DNA from: Climacteris rufus
Lineage: Eukaryota > Chordata > Aves > Passeriformes > Climacteridae
Direction: 5' to 3'
NCBI GenBank assembly: GCA_013398175.1
Contig: VZRZ01000216.1
Coordinates: 16,152-80,151, forward strand
DNA length: 64,000 nt
A program made the translations under genes and the position numbers. Shown here piece after piece: positions 45,805 through 57,000 of this stretch. Numbering within the stretch: the stretch's first letter is position 1; each line of letters starts with the position of its first letter. The notes under the pieces were generated by a model, which was given only the letters and a program-made list of their open reading frames with translations, had not been told where the DNA came from and did not search any database.

Positions 45805-48800
45805 CAGAACTTGTTGCCTGCCGGGCCACCGGGTGGCTAGCGGTCAGCACAACACAGCAGTACTTCCCAGGTTGCTCTGTACAAATTGTGGTGGGCATGG
45901 GAGCAGGGGGACAATGGGGCTCCTCTGCTTATGCTTCTGCCAGTCGGTGCCATCCCATAATTTATGTTGTCATATGAGAGTATTGCCATGCTCTAGTGCA
46001 ATTTGAGTCTTTTCAGAGTTTCTTAGCCCTGGGACAACACTAAACTGATGGAGCTATGTGGCTTTTGCAGAACTGCTGTTTGGTGTCTGGCCAGCTCAGT
46101 GTTCAGCTAGTGAGCCTGCATCCATCTGTGCTCATCCGTGTACATGGGCACACTGCCTTTAACTTACCTTTCCTGTGCACCAAGAAAAGGGCACTGCCTC
46201 CAGTTTACACTGGGAGAACTGAGATTATAACAGACAAAAAAGGTCACATGAGACTTACAGCCTAAACAAAATTAAAAATTGATTTTCAAAGTCCTATGGT
46301 GACATATTGACCTCCCAGACTTGGGGTTTTTTTCCTTCTCAGTGAGAGACATCTCATCTACATTTCTGAACTCAGAGAACTTTTTCATTTTTCTGTGGAA
46401 GTACTTTTTCTGTACTACAATGCTTTTGTGGTGCCAATTACTGCAACCATGCAGTGTTTTTTTCAGTGGAGGTTTGGAAAGGAAACATTTTGAACAAGTA
46501 ACTAAGATGACATGATAATTTGGTATCAGCTTTCTATCTGTCAGGTTCATCTGAAAGGAAAGAGAGATAGAAGAGGGAATCAAGGGATCGCTTTTTGGGG
46601 AAACTAAATTACTATCTAGATACCATTGCAAAGTATGACTGCAAAGGTTGTTCTTCATGTTTCCTTTAATTTCAAAATGACGAAGATAAATGGTGTTGAC
46701 ATCATTCTCCCTTGTTGGAACTCATACTATATCATACATACAGATACTATATGATTAGGTCAGAAAAAAACCATCTTTTTTAACAAACACAGTAAGAAAA
46801 CAAAAAATTGTTAAATGGTGTTTGCACTTCAGTGTAGCCACACAAAAAGTTCTCAAATATTTTCTTCAAAACCATAAGTAGCCTAAAACTTTTACTTTTC
46901 TTGGTTTTGGTTGGTCCTTTAGGAAAAAAAGTGAATTTAACCCAATTACTTTATAGAATAATTGGCCAAACTGGGATGGACAAGGAAGAAAAAAGGAAAA
47001 CAACAGATAATTGATAATTGACAATTGATCTTCTACAAATAAAAAAGAAAATAAACCTAGGGGATTCCATAATGAAGAATCTTTGCTCTAGAATATATTG
47101 ACAAGCCAATTTGATCTAGCTCAAGAAATGTAGCAGCTTATAGGTTTAGTGGTGTTTCACAGCAACTAAAAAATCAAGTCACTTTCCTTAAAGTTTCAGA
47201 ATAGACATACCAGTTCTTCAAGTTTTCTGTTGCACATTTGATTCTTCATATATTACACAAAAAATAAATAGCATTTGTTACCTGTTTGGCCTATGTGCAT
47301 GAGGTGCTTTTTGTACATGTACCATGAGTTCACAGTCAGAGCCTGGAGCTGGAACCCATTTTGGTCAATAGAGGGCTCTCACTTACTCGAATAGGACTTG
47401 GATCATGAGCACTAATTCAGGATAGTGAGTAACATAATTCAAATTAAAAATTTATTTTAAACCAATTTTTCTAGTACTGCTTATTTTCAAAATTGTATCA
47501 AAAGTACTTACCAGGTTTTTGAACTCTCAAACAAGGATTTTTTTAATGCCTTAAAATATAATTTAATTTAACTTTACCAAATCTAACTTAACCAAACTGG
47601 TTGATTGTTCTGTCTTTTCTCCATGAAAACTGTCAGACAGAACATATTAAGTTCTAATTTATTTTCAAATATTTTTCTGTTGAAGTGCAAAAAATACAAT
47701 TTTTATACCATAATTTCTGCTTTCGCCTTTTTCCAAATTCAGAGCACTGAGAAGCTAACTGGAGATTTTGCAGAGAAAAAATAGGGAAGACTTTTACTTT
47801 TCAAATTGGTTGTTACCCTGAGCAGCTCCAGGTTCTGCAGAAAGGCAGTTTGACAGTTCTTAACAGCTCCTGAGGACAGACTTCTTTCCCAATGGCATAC
47901 TTCCAAACCTTCTGTGGCTCTAAAACTGCATGCTGATGGATCCCTTATGGTATGGAAAAGCTAATGTTGTCTTTCACAGACTGAAGAAGGAACTAAGATG
48001 GGAAGAAGCGTGACTGACCTGGACAGCTAAAAGAAGAATCCCTTTAAAAAAAAAAACAAGTGTGGAAGAATGAAAAGAAAGCCAGCAGGGAAGACATGAA
48101 TGAGGAACAAGGAGAGGAATTTTCCTTTTCTAGTACAGTTGGTGAGTATTGGGTGTGGGAACCATTTGTATGAATGCACCTCCCTGAGATTCTCAGCCTT
48201 TGAGAAAATACCAGAGACAACTTATTTTCACACCATGAGAGGGGAGCAAGTGTATCTTTCCCAAAGACCAGAATGGAAAGAGGGCTTTTGTAGCAGAAAA
48301 CCACAGTGATTGTGTGCATATTTATTTCTGATGGCTGAAGAATTACTTCCTTTGCTGCTTGCTGACCAAGCACACTAAAAGTTTCTAGCAATTGCCCATG
48401 TCTGTCCTGCATATGATTGATTCTTCCCTCCTTTTATTTTGGGAACTCATGAACACTTTTGTTTGTACCAGGTGCTATGAGTGTCCTTCAAGCCATCCTT
48501 CCTGTAACAGAAACATCCACTGCCTTTTCCAAACTAAAGGCTTTCTGTCTTCCTATTTCTTCATTTGTGACATACCCTGTATACTTCTTTTCTTTCACCT
48601 TTCCTTTCTCCCATAATTTTATGGGTTATGTGTCTTTTACTTCTTTCCTATTGCCATTTCTTACTCCCAACTTCCTTGGGATCTACCATTTTCTTCTTCC
48701 TCAAGGTTTTATGTAGCTTCATAATCTTTCCCCTAGTTGTGCTGTTCCACCCATCTCATCCTTATTGCTATCTTTTATTTTTCTCTGGGGCATATATCTT

Positions 48801-50313
48801 TCATGGTGCTGAGCTCATTTAGGGTAACGGCAGAGATGCAACTGGAGGCTGTCATGCTGGAGGCTGTTTATGTTTGCCTACAACTCATTCTATTTGTAGG
48901 CAATGACAGACAAACAGAGAAATGTCATCACGTGTAAGTCTCAAAAAAGAAAGCAGAAGGTATTGCAAGGAAGGAATGAGGCTGTTGACAGAGCAGGTGT
49001 CTTTAGCTGTGCTTCAAATTCCTCAGCAGAATTTCAGCTTCTTCATCCTCTGAGCCCCACCAACAGGAACCTTTCCAATGCTCTTACATCCCTGATACAA
49101 AGGTTACCACACCCTAAGTGACTCGTTTTATGTTTATATTGCTCAGGCCATTTTCAATGTTTTGTTCTTGTCATGTGTTTTGTATAGGGTATTAGTTACT
49201 ATGGCAACCTTAACCGCAATTTGACCAAGAATATAAATGAGAAATATGTACATTACACAGTGATAGTTCTGTATTCATCACCTTCAACATATTTCACAGG
49301 CAGAAGAATTTTAAAAGACTTTTCAAGTGATCAGACAAAAGCCCTCAATTTATTTAGGAAAACAAACTAATTGCAATACAAATTATTTGAGCCCTCCACT
49401 TGTAAGGAATGAGTCAGACACAATTTGCAAAGGTACCTTATTACAAATTATTAGAATCTTATCTCTGGTAGTGACTTTTCCATAACAGTGATTCAGAGCA
49501 ATGCATTTCACAACAAACAAGGTAAAATAACACAGTTCAGATTCATATTGCAATTAAAAGAAAGACTGCATTAAAAATGTGTAAAAGAGAGGTATTTTCA
49601 CTCTTCAGAGGAGGCCCAAATATTAACTTGGGGGGAAAACAAAAAATACCCAGGGTCTAAGGAATTTGATAAAGTATGAGTAGCCAGTATATGAATTGAG
49701 AGCCTGGATTCCTAGCAAAGTCTAATTTATTGACTGTAAATCAGAATGAACCCATGGAGGTCAATGGTAGCAACTTACAGTGATACTCCTGCTGTGAGAA
49801 AAGCAGCAGCTCAGGTTATGCATGCCTTAAAAGTATATTGCAGCCAGGTTTTGTCTGGGGAAAAAGTCTCATATTATAAAACCATGACCTAGTCCTGCCA
49901 ATGACAATTTTCAGGTGGTAAATCTTGAGCTGCACAGTCCTGCGCACATGCCTACCTTCCCAGGTGTAATATATAGGGTGAGAGAGGTACTCAGAGGAGA
50001 CAGATCCTGCTAAGCATCTCTAAAAGGTCCAGCTACTAAGAGGGGTATGAGTTAATCATGCTAACATGGAAATTTAAGCACTAACTCAGATTACAAAATT
50101 TAATAACAAAAATGTAATCAGTTTGAAAAGTTTGGTTTGGGTTTATCATTTTAGGAAATCCAAGCAAGAGTAAATAAGAGTAGTAGTCAGATTTCATCAT
50201 TTCAGTAGTTAAGGTGTTAAATGGCTGATAAAAAAATAGTGACAACAGCTTTGGAGGGTCTTGTCATTAATGAACTGACAAAGCATGCTCCCAGAGCAGT
50301 GAAGCTTCAACCC
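45805..50313. other. Unique non-coding stretch
   Basis: No gene supported. The 128-codon minus frame at 46272-46658 and the 122-codon minus frame at 48044-48412 have no domain and unremarkable composition. 48400-48800 is pyrimidine-rich. Confidence 0.45.
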
Positions 50314-50560
50314 TGATCTCTACATACTGGGGGGAGTTAAACCTAGTGGAATGCTGTATTGGTTCTAACAGAGGTAGAGTTCAGCAGCCTTGCCAGTGCT
50401 GTGCTTCAGTTGATAACACAGCAGTGTTTTGGCTACTACTGAGAAGCACTGTCCCTCTAACATTCTCCCCCATCAAGGGCCAGGGAGTGGGCAAGACCTC
50501 GGGAGAGAAAACAAGCAGGCCAGCTGACCCAAAGGAACCAAAGGGATATTCCATACCATA

Positions 50561-50582
50561 TGACGTCAGCTCAGATATAAAA
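50561..50582 (+). promoter_or_regulatory. CRE palindrome and TATA box of the LTR promoter
   Basis: TGACGTCA, the full cAMP-response element recognised by CREB/ATF proteins, ends 7 bp before a TATAAAA. A CATACCATATG motif lies directly upstream. This is an intact-looking RNA polymerase II core promoter directed rightward. Activity is not shown by sequence alone. Confidence 0.6.
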
Positions 50583-50768
50583 GCCAGGAGAGAGAGGAGG
50601 AAGGGGGGGCATTCTGTAATGTCTGCCTTCCGACGGAACCACTACGTGTGCTGAGGCCCTGCTTCCCGAGACGTGCCTGAACATCGCTTGCTGATGGGAA
50701 GTAGAGATTGACTTCTCCTTCTTTTGCTTATGCGCGCGCAGACCCTGCTTTTGCTTTTCTGTAGCTTC

Positions 50769-50774
50769 AATAAA
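50769..50774 (+). terminator. LTR poly(A) signal
   Basis: Canonical AATAAA about 190 bp downstream of the LTR TATA box, in a U/T-rich context, placing the R/U5 boundary nearby. Confidence 0.6.
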
Positions 50775-50890
50775 AACTGCCTTATCTCGACCCACTGATT
50801 CATCTTGTCCTTTCCCCTGTCACTCTAGGGGAGGGAGCTATAGGGCAACTTGATGGGCACCTGGCACCTAGCCAGAGTCAAACCATCACA

Positions 50891-52896
50891 AATGCTCACA
50901 TGGATAAGTTTTCTGAGGTCTCAGTCTAACAGAGGAACTTGGCTTTCAATGGTATGCCAACATAATCCAGGTGTATTTGATAATTGCTTCAAAGGGGACA
51001 CTACTCCAGAAGGAACGTGAATTAATAGTTGGGTATTTTCCTTATTTTCATTATTTTGGAGCAAATCTAGCAAAATAATTATTATGGAATATATGTCTGT
51101 TTGAGTTGCCTGTTCCAATGCAATTTTCATCTTTTACACTTTGTCTCGCAGATTCTTCTTAGTTCTATTCTTGCAAACACTTCAGTGCTATTATGCAAAC
51201 ATCATGAATGACACTCCAGTAAAAATAAGCAAGTGCTTAAGTGTTTTCATGAATGGAGAACTGGTGAGCATCTCACTCAAGATCAGTCAGAGCTAGACAT
51301 AAAGGAGCTGATTCCTTTCGAGTATAAGAAATATATCACGCTAAATTTTAGGTTAATAGGAATTAAATGACAGCAGTACAATGAGACATGCATTTTTAAA
51401 GCTACTGTCAAGGGACAGGAAAATTTCTTTCCAGTCTATGTGTTTTGGAATAGGAATATGCAAGTCATGTAAATTATCATTGTTCCCGAAGAATCAATGG
51501 TCTTGATTTTTCAATTTCTGTTACCTAAAATTCTTGTCCCTGCATTGGTCATAGAAGCAGATTAGGAAGCAAAAATATATCAAAATGGTTGTTGATTCTT
51601 CTTAGAATTAGAGTATAAGGGAAATTATGTATTTAAAACTTTAGTAGTTTTCTTGCTGTATCCAATCAGAGAAGGCTAAGAAATAAATTCCCTTAAGAGC
51701 AAATGGTCACAACTCCATTGATCTGAACTGCACCACCTTCCATTTATACCAGAAGAGGCAATATCACAATTTCAGGAAGGCACTTACTACTTCTTATTGG
51801 CACACAGAGCTCATGGGAATAGCAAGGAAGTCCACAGAAACTTTAGGTATGTAATATTAAGCGTAACTTAGGCACACAACACTACCATTTTCAAATACAG
51901 ATTTATGACACAGAAAAATGCTCAAGCCCAAACCCAAGTGCATTTTTCAGTAATTATGTTTATAGACATGTAAAAACTAATAACCTGTCTCAGATCCTCA
52001 GGGTGGGTAAAACTCTGTCCTTGACTGTGAATTGCTTCACAGACATTTAAAGCAAGCAGTGCTTTTATAGTAAATATCTCCTGTTCTCCAGGTGACATCT
52101 ATGCCTTTTTCTATGCTAGAAAAAGTGTAAATCTCCACATTCATATTTCTTAGTGGAGATATTGTGAAAGAAGGTCATTTATTCTACACTTTTAAATCAG
52201 GATGCTATTCTAAACAGAAGAACTGCAAACTGATGCATCAGATATAACTGCAGTTTTACAGAGAGTAATCTACCTGAATGAAGCAGTCCTAGTATGTAAA
52301 CAGAAGAAAGCTGGTAGACATTGTAAACACAATATTTGAATATCTTTACATAGAAAGAAGACATCAAAATGGAACTTGGGGCTTACAGTAACTTGTGGAA
52401 ACCACAAAAATGCTATAGATAGCCCTATGAATACAGCCAAGTATCCTTCAGTCCTACTCACCATGACTCAGACCTGTCTTGCAGAGGCAATGCCATTGAA
52501 TAATGTCAAATTCTCCTTAAAAAAAAATAAATTAAAAAGTCGAAAAAGCTAATTGCTAATTTTGCTTAGGACAGGAAAAATAGATAAAGGTGCAGAGCTG
52601 TGAGTCACTTGTGTGTCTGTTGTGACAGACAACAATATAGATTCATCTTAATTTAATAATCAATAAAATCTCTACTGAATACAGAAGGTATTTCTGTAGC
52701 TCAGAAACAGTAACACTGTTTTCTTTGTAGAAGAGGATTTAGGGAAAGCCTGTGGGAAAATGCAAACACATCTTACATTTTAAGAAACAGTTATCAAATT
52801 CAATTGGCAACATAATTATGGTGTTTATTTGTGGGTTGTTTTTGTTTTGGGAGTTTTGTGTTTGTTTGAAATTAAACTATTTAGAAACCAGTTTGT
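50891..52896. other. Unique non-coding stretch
   Basis: AT-rich. No gene or named repeat recognised. Confidence 0.5.
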
Positions 52897-53003
52897 AGAC
52901 ATGGTGTTAATCATGGATTACTGGCAGAGTTTGACAGTGTTAGGTTTACAGTTGGACTCAATGATCTTAAGGATCTTTACCAACCTCAATGATTCTATGA
53001 AAT
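52897..53003 (+). mobile_element. CR1 LINE 3'-end fragment, plus orientation
   Basis: Contains GTTGGACTCAATGATCTTAA followed by GGATCTTTACCAACCTCAAT and a terminal ATTCTATGA, the CR1 3' end and octamer. About 107 bp, heavily 5'-truncated. Confidence 0.8.
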
Positions 53004-53217
53004 ATAAGAAAGAAGAATCTATCTGAATATTTTAGCTACCAAAACACTGCTTAACCTTTGTAGAACTCTTTGTGATATCAGAGTACACATGAGTTTCCAC
53101 TAAAAAACAGATCAATGTCAAAGAACTACTCTTCCTCTCATGGTTGAAATAAGTGTACTCAAGCTTACACCTCTGCCCAGGGCAGTTGGTGCTGTCCAGG
53201 AAATGCTATAGTTAGAA

Positions 53218-53475
53218 ATGCATCAAATCATGGAATGGTTTTGGTTAAAAGTCATCTAGATCCAACCCCCTGCCCTAGGTAGGGACACCTTCTAGTATAT
53301 TGGGTTATTCAGAGTTCACTCCATCCTGGCCTTGAACACTTCCAGGGATGAGGCATCTACAGCTTCTCTGGGCAACCTGTTCCAGTGCATCACTGCCCTC
53401 ACAGTACATAATTCTTATCTAATCTAAACCTACTTTCTTTCAGTTTGAAGCTATTCCCCCTTGTCCTATTGATGC
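53218..53475 (-). mobile_element. CR1 LINE, minus orientation, first segment
   Basis: Reversed CR1 3' region: AATCATGGAATGGTTTTGGT, CCAACCCCCTGCCCTAGGTA, CCTGGCCTTGAACACTTCCA followed by GGGATGAGGCATCTACAGCT, CTGGGCAACCTGTTCCAGTG and CCCCCTTGTCCTAT. It stops abruptly at the LTR that begins at about 53476 and resumes at about 53969. Confidence 0.85.
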
Positions 53476-53968
53476 CGAGGGATTTTTTTTGCTTTTTCTA
53501 CTTTTCTATATAAGAACTCCTATAGTTTTCCACAGTAGTTGTTTAGTAATTTATAGGCAGCAAATCCCTATGCCCCAGACAAAACAGTATCACCCCAGTA
53601 TCCCTGAGTAGAGAACATTCCATTGTCCTATGACAATTGAAATACGAAAGTTATAGAAGGATAGTAATAAGCCAATGGAAATTTAACACATAGAGAGATC
53701 CCATTAACTTTGTTTGTAATTGGGAGAGTTGTCAACTAGGTTAATTTGCAAAACCTATGATAAATACCAGACGGACTGCTGAGCTGTCAGAGACTTTTCA
53801 ACATCTTTGTCACCTTTTCTGGGCTCGGGGCCTTGTATCTGTGTGGGGGGCCCCTCCCCCCACCTTTGCAGTTTGTTCTTGGACGTCCTCCAAAATAAAA
53901 GTATTTGCCTTCCCCTTCCCTCTCAACTTGGCTCCAGCTTCTGTTTGTAGCCCACTTTAGCCAACACA
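53476..53968 (+). mobile_element. Solo LTR inserted into a CR1
   Basis: About 490 bp separates two consecutive parts of one CR1 copy. The insert has a GATAAATA TATA-like box near 53759, AATAAA at 53894-53899, and a pyrimidine-rich U5-like tail ending CCAACACA. Its left edge lies at TGATGCCGAGG or close by. The insert is therefore a solo LTR in plus orientation. A short target duplication (cctat/acaat-like) is only approximate, so the edges may be off by a few bases. No coding sequence inside. Confidence 0.65.
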
Positions 53969-54030
53969 ATCACTACATTTTCTTGTCAAAAGTTCCTCTC
54001 CAGCCTTCTTCCAGATGCTCCAGCCTTTTG
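53969..54030 (-). mobile_element. CR1 LINE, minus orientation, second segment
   Basis: ATCACTACATTTTCTTGTCA followed by AAAGTTCCTCTCCAGCCTTC continues the reversed CR1 consensus exactly where the first segment stops. The 5' truncation point is near 54030. Confidence 0.7.
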
Positions 54031-54039
54031 TCACCTTTT

Positions 54040-57000
54040 CCAAGTATATGAGAGATATCTGGAATAAATGTTACAGAGAGGGAGTCCTTTGCAGATTGAA
54101 GACAATAAAAAAAATGAAGCAAACATTTTTTATAATTACTGTAAACATTGCCATATTTGGATAGATTTTTTAGATATTAATGGCAAGATGTGAGAAAATT
54201 ACATAAGATACACACATATACATTTTTTTAACAATTATTAGGCAGATTGAATTTCTACAAACTCTAAGAAGTCTACGAATTTTAAAAAATATGGGCCTGT
54301 ATGAATATCTTAAGGTTCCCTGGAATCATGATTGGAAAACCCCATCACTCAGGTGCAGTGTCTTAGAAGAACGTTAGTCCATATCTGAAAAAAATCCATG
54401 CCTGGTTGGATAGTCCACAGATGACCAGGTTATATAAAAATGCATCTGTTCCAAAGGTGACCAGATTGTTTTAGAATGGATAGCCCACAATGTCAACAAG
54501 ATGGATCTGAGAAAATACACATTAAAGAGTAGTCTACAGAAGTATGTGCTAAAAAAATAAAAAAACCCAAATCAATTTCAATCAATTAGCTTTGAATAGG
54601 GATCAAAATATTATCATAATTTTAAAATACAGATAATTATCAAAATTGACAATAACAGGTGATGCAGTCTCTAAATTGGGCATTTACAGCTGAGGCAAAC
54701 CCCAGTGAGCAGTGCAAGGGGCAAAATCATTTCAGACTCAGGTGTGCAGAACTGGTACTGTGGAATCCTGCCCTGCATGACTAATTGCACAAGCATTGCC
54801 TTGTCGGTGAGAAAGGCAGCTATATTCTACAATTGTTCTGGTTACATGCCCTTGAGGTTTGGTCCAGCTGTGAAATCTGAATGTAACAGTTCACTTAGTT
54901 TATCTTTTGTGACAATACATTCTGCTGTAGTTACTGTTTGGCAATAGCAATGGGGAAGTGGAAACTGCCTTTTCCAGGGTGGGATAAGAGACCTGTAGCT
55001 TTTTTTTGGTAAGAAGGATGAGAGATCATCAGAGCATGTGAGCTATATGGTGCTGCATCAAGATCTATGTTGTTGTGCTTCTGGAGGAGGCTGACCTGTG
55101 GCACTGAGCCAGGGAGGTTTCAACCTACCACAAACACCTATAAAAAAAGGACTACATTTGTAATAAACAGAATTTTCCCTAAAAAGCTGAGTCTTGTGAT
55201 TAAAGGTGTAACTTATGGAAATCCCACCTACAGCCTGATTCTCACAGAGACCTTTTCCAAGGAACTGTAAGAATATGTTATCAACATACCCTTTATATGT
55301 CTGAATAATTCTTAACATTAATGAAGGCTCTGTGAGTGCTTTAAGGAATGAATAGAGCTCACAGTGAGCAGAGATCCACTGATATTTCTTTTTCTGTTTT
55401 ACAAAGTTTATTCTTCAAAGGAGTATCTTTCTAATAGTCAGAAAAGGACAGGTTGCTGTAGTTTTTTTGTTGGTTTATCCATTACAATTCGAACACCAAT
55501 GGGAGAAGATTTCAAAAGCAGAAATTGGCAGCTAGATGCTGAACATGCACTGAACACCAAAGGGAGTTTGGCTCCTAACTCTCTTGTGCCTTTGAGAATA
55601 TGCCCCAGAAGCTCAGTGCTGACTCTGTATTACATGTTCTTCTTTTCACTGCAAGCCATAAGCAAATCACCTATATCATAAAAGAACACAACATTTTACT
55701 ATTTTGCAATAGATTTAATTTTGAAGCCAATGGAATAAAAGACAAAGACTGTCAGACTCTTTGGTGAACATGCAAAACGGAAGAGATACCAGGAATTGCT
55801 CTCCTCCTGGGCTAGGGACCATACCTTACCCCCCCACCTCCCAAGGTCTTTTTTCTGCTGTGGAAAGCACAGCAGTCTGTCTGAGATGACAAAGCACATG
55901 CTAGCACTTTGGATGGATGACTAGGGAGAGTCACTCATCCACTTAACAAGAAGACCAAGGCCATCTACCTAATGTTAGCATATAATTCCTGCAAGGTACC
56001 TATACAGCAAATACAGAACACAGCCTCAGATACAGATCATGATCAGATACTATTTGTCTATATATATATATATACTATACCCCTGTTTCTCAGCGAAAGG
56101 CCTAAAATTAGGCAAAATGGGTCTTAATCATGTCTCCATTGATATACAGGCAGCAAAGCCTCTGAATGTAGGAACTTGGAATGATGTGAATACCTGATGC
56201 ACATACTATGAACTAGGAAAGCACAAAAACCTTTATCACCCACTTCTGAATATTCTAAATGAAAAGAAAGTAATAATAAGTGACTGAGCACCAAGGTCGT
56301 GTGGAAGTAAAATTATCACACCACATTGCTTCATTAAGATCTTTCCAGACTGACAGACCTATTTCCAACAAATTCTAAATCAGCAATATTCTATTCTCTT
56401 TTCAATGATCTTTTTTTTTTTTATAACTGCCTGTTATGAAGTGATCCAGTTCAATCTCATGGGCCTAAGAATCCTTATGATATGGCAGCTCTCTCACAGA
56501 CACTAATGTATTTCACACTGACTTTAGCACATTGCCATGAGAATGTGTGGGGTTTTTTTTGAGGATCAAATGAATTTTGATCTACTTCCCAAAATCTTCA
56601 AAAAAGTCTTATGCTTCCTGTTTCAGAAGGCTCATGTTCCCACGAGGAAGCATGGACCAAAAATAACAACATTCATAATTTCTAGTTCTTGGTTTTTTAC
56701 TAACAACAGTCACCACAAATATTAACAAAATTCCAAATTGCTCAATGACTTAGTAATTTCGTTAAAAATATTTGAAGACATGAAATTATTGCATGTTTAG
56801 AATAGATGCTAGTGAAAATCCTTGTTCTGATTTTCTCTCACTCCATTTTACTATCGTATGATGGAGGACTGAATATACAGAGATTTAAGGCAATGCCAGG
56901 TAAGTATCACTTGTGTGTAGTGCAAAGAACTGATGATAACTAATTTAATCACAAATCTGTCCATTTGAAAAATGACAGTGATGTTAATCTTGTTCATCTG

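Larger units (their letters stand above)
50314..50890 (+). mobile_element. Solo ERVL-type LTR with complete promoter layout
   Basis: The right end GTCAAACCATCACA (to 50890) and the body match a common bird LTR family: TGATAACACAGCAGTGTTTT, GGGATATTCCATACCATATG, GACGTCAGCTCAGATATAAA, and the tail GGGCACCTGGCACC. The left edge at 50314 (TGATCTC) is approximate. U3 carries the TGACGTCA palindrome (50561-50568) and TATAAAA (50576-50582), and AATAAA lies at 50769-50774. No ERV coding sequence lies beside it, so it is a solo LTR. The family assignment is from memory of the family pattern. Confidence 0.75.

Noticed and set aside
46272..46658. 128-codon minus-strand open frame
   Set aside because: No domain, no homology recognised, and competing frames on the other strand. 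Length is within chance for AT-rich DNA of this size.
47360..47376. CTCF-like AATAGAGGGCTCT
   Set aside because: Mismatches at an important core base and lies in AT-rich context. Much weaker than the 63909 site.
48044..48412. 122-codon minus-strand open frame ending in poly-phenylalanine
   Set aside because: The end is an A-run translated in reverse, and no motif was seen.
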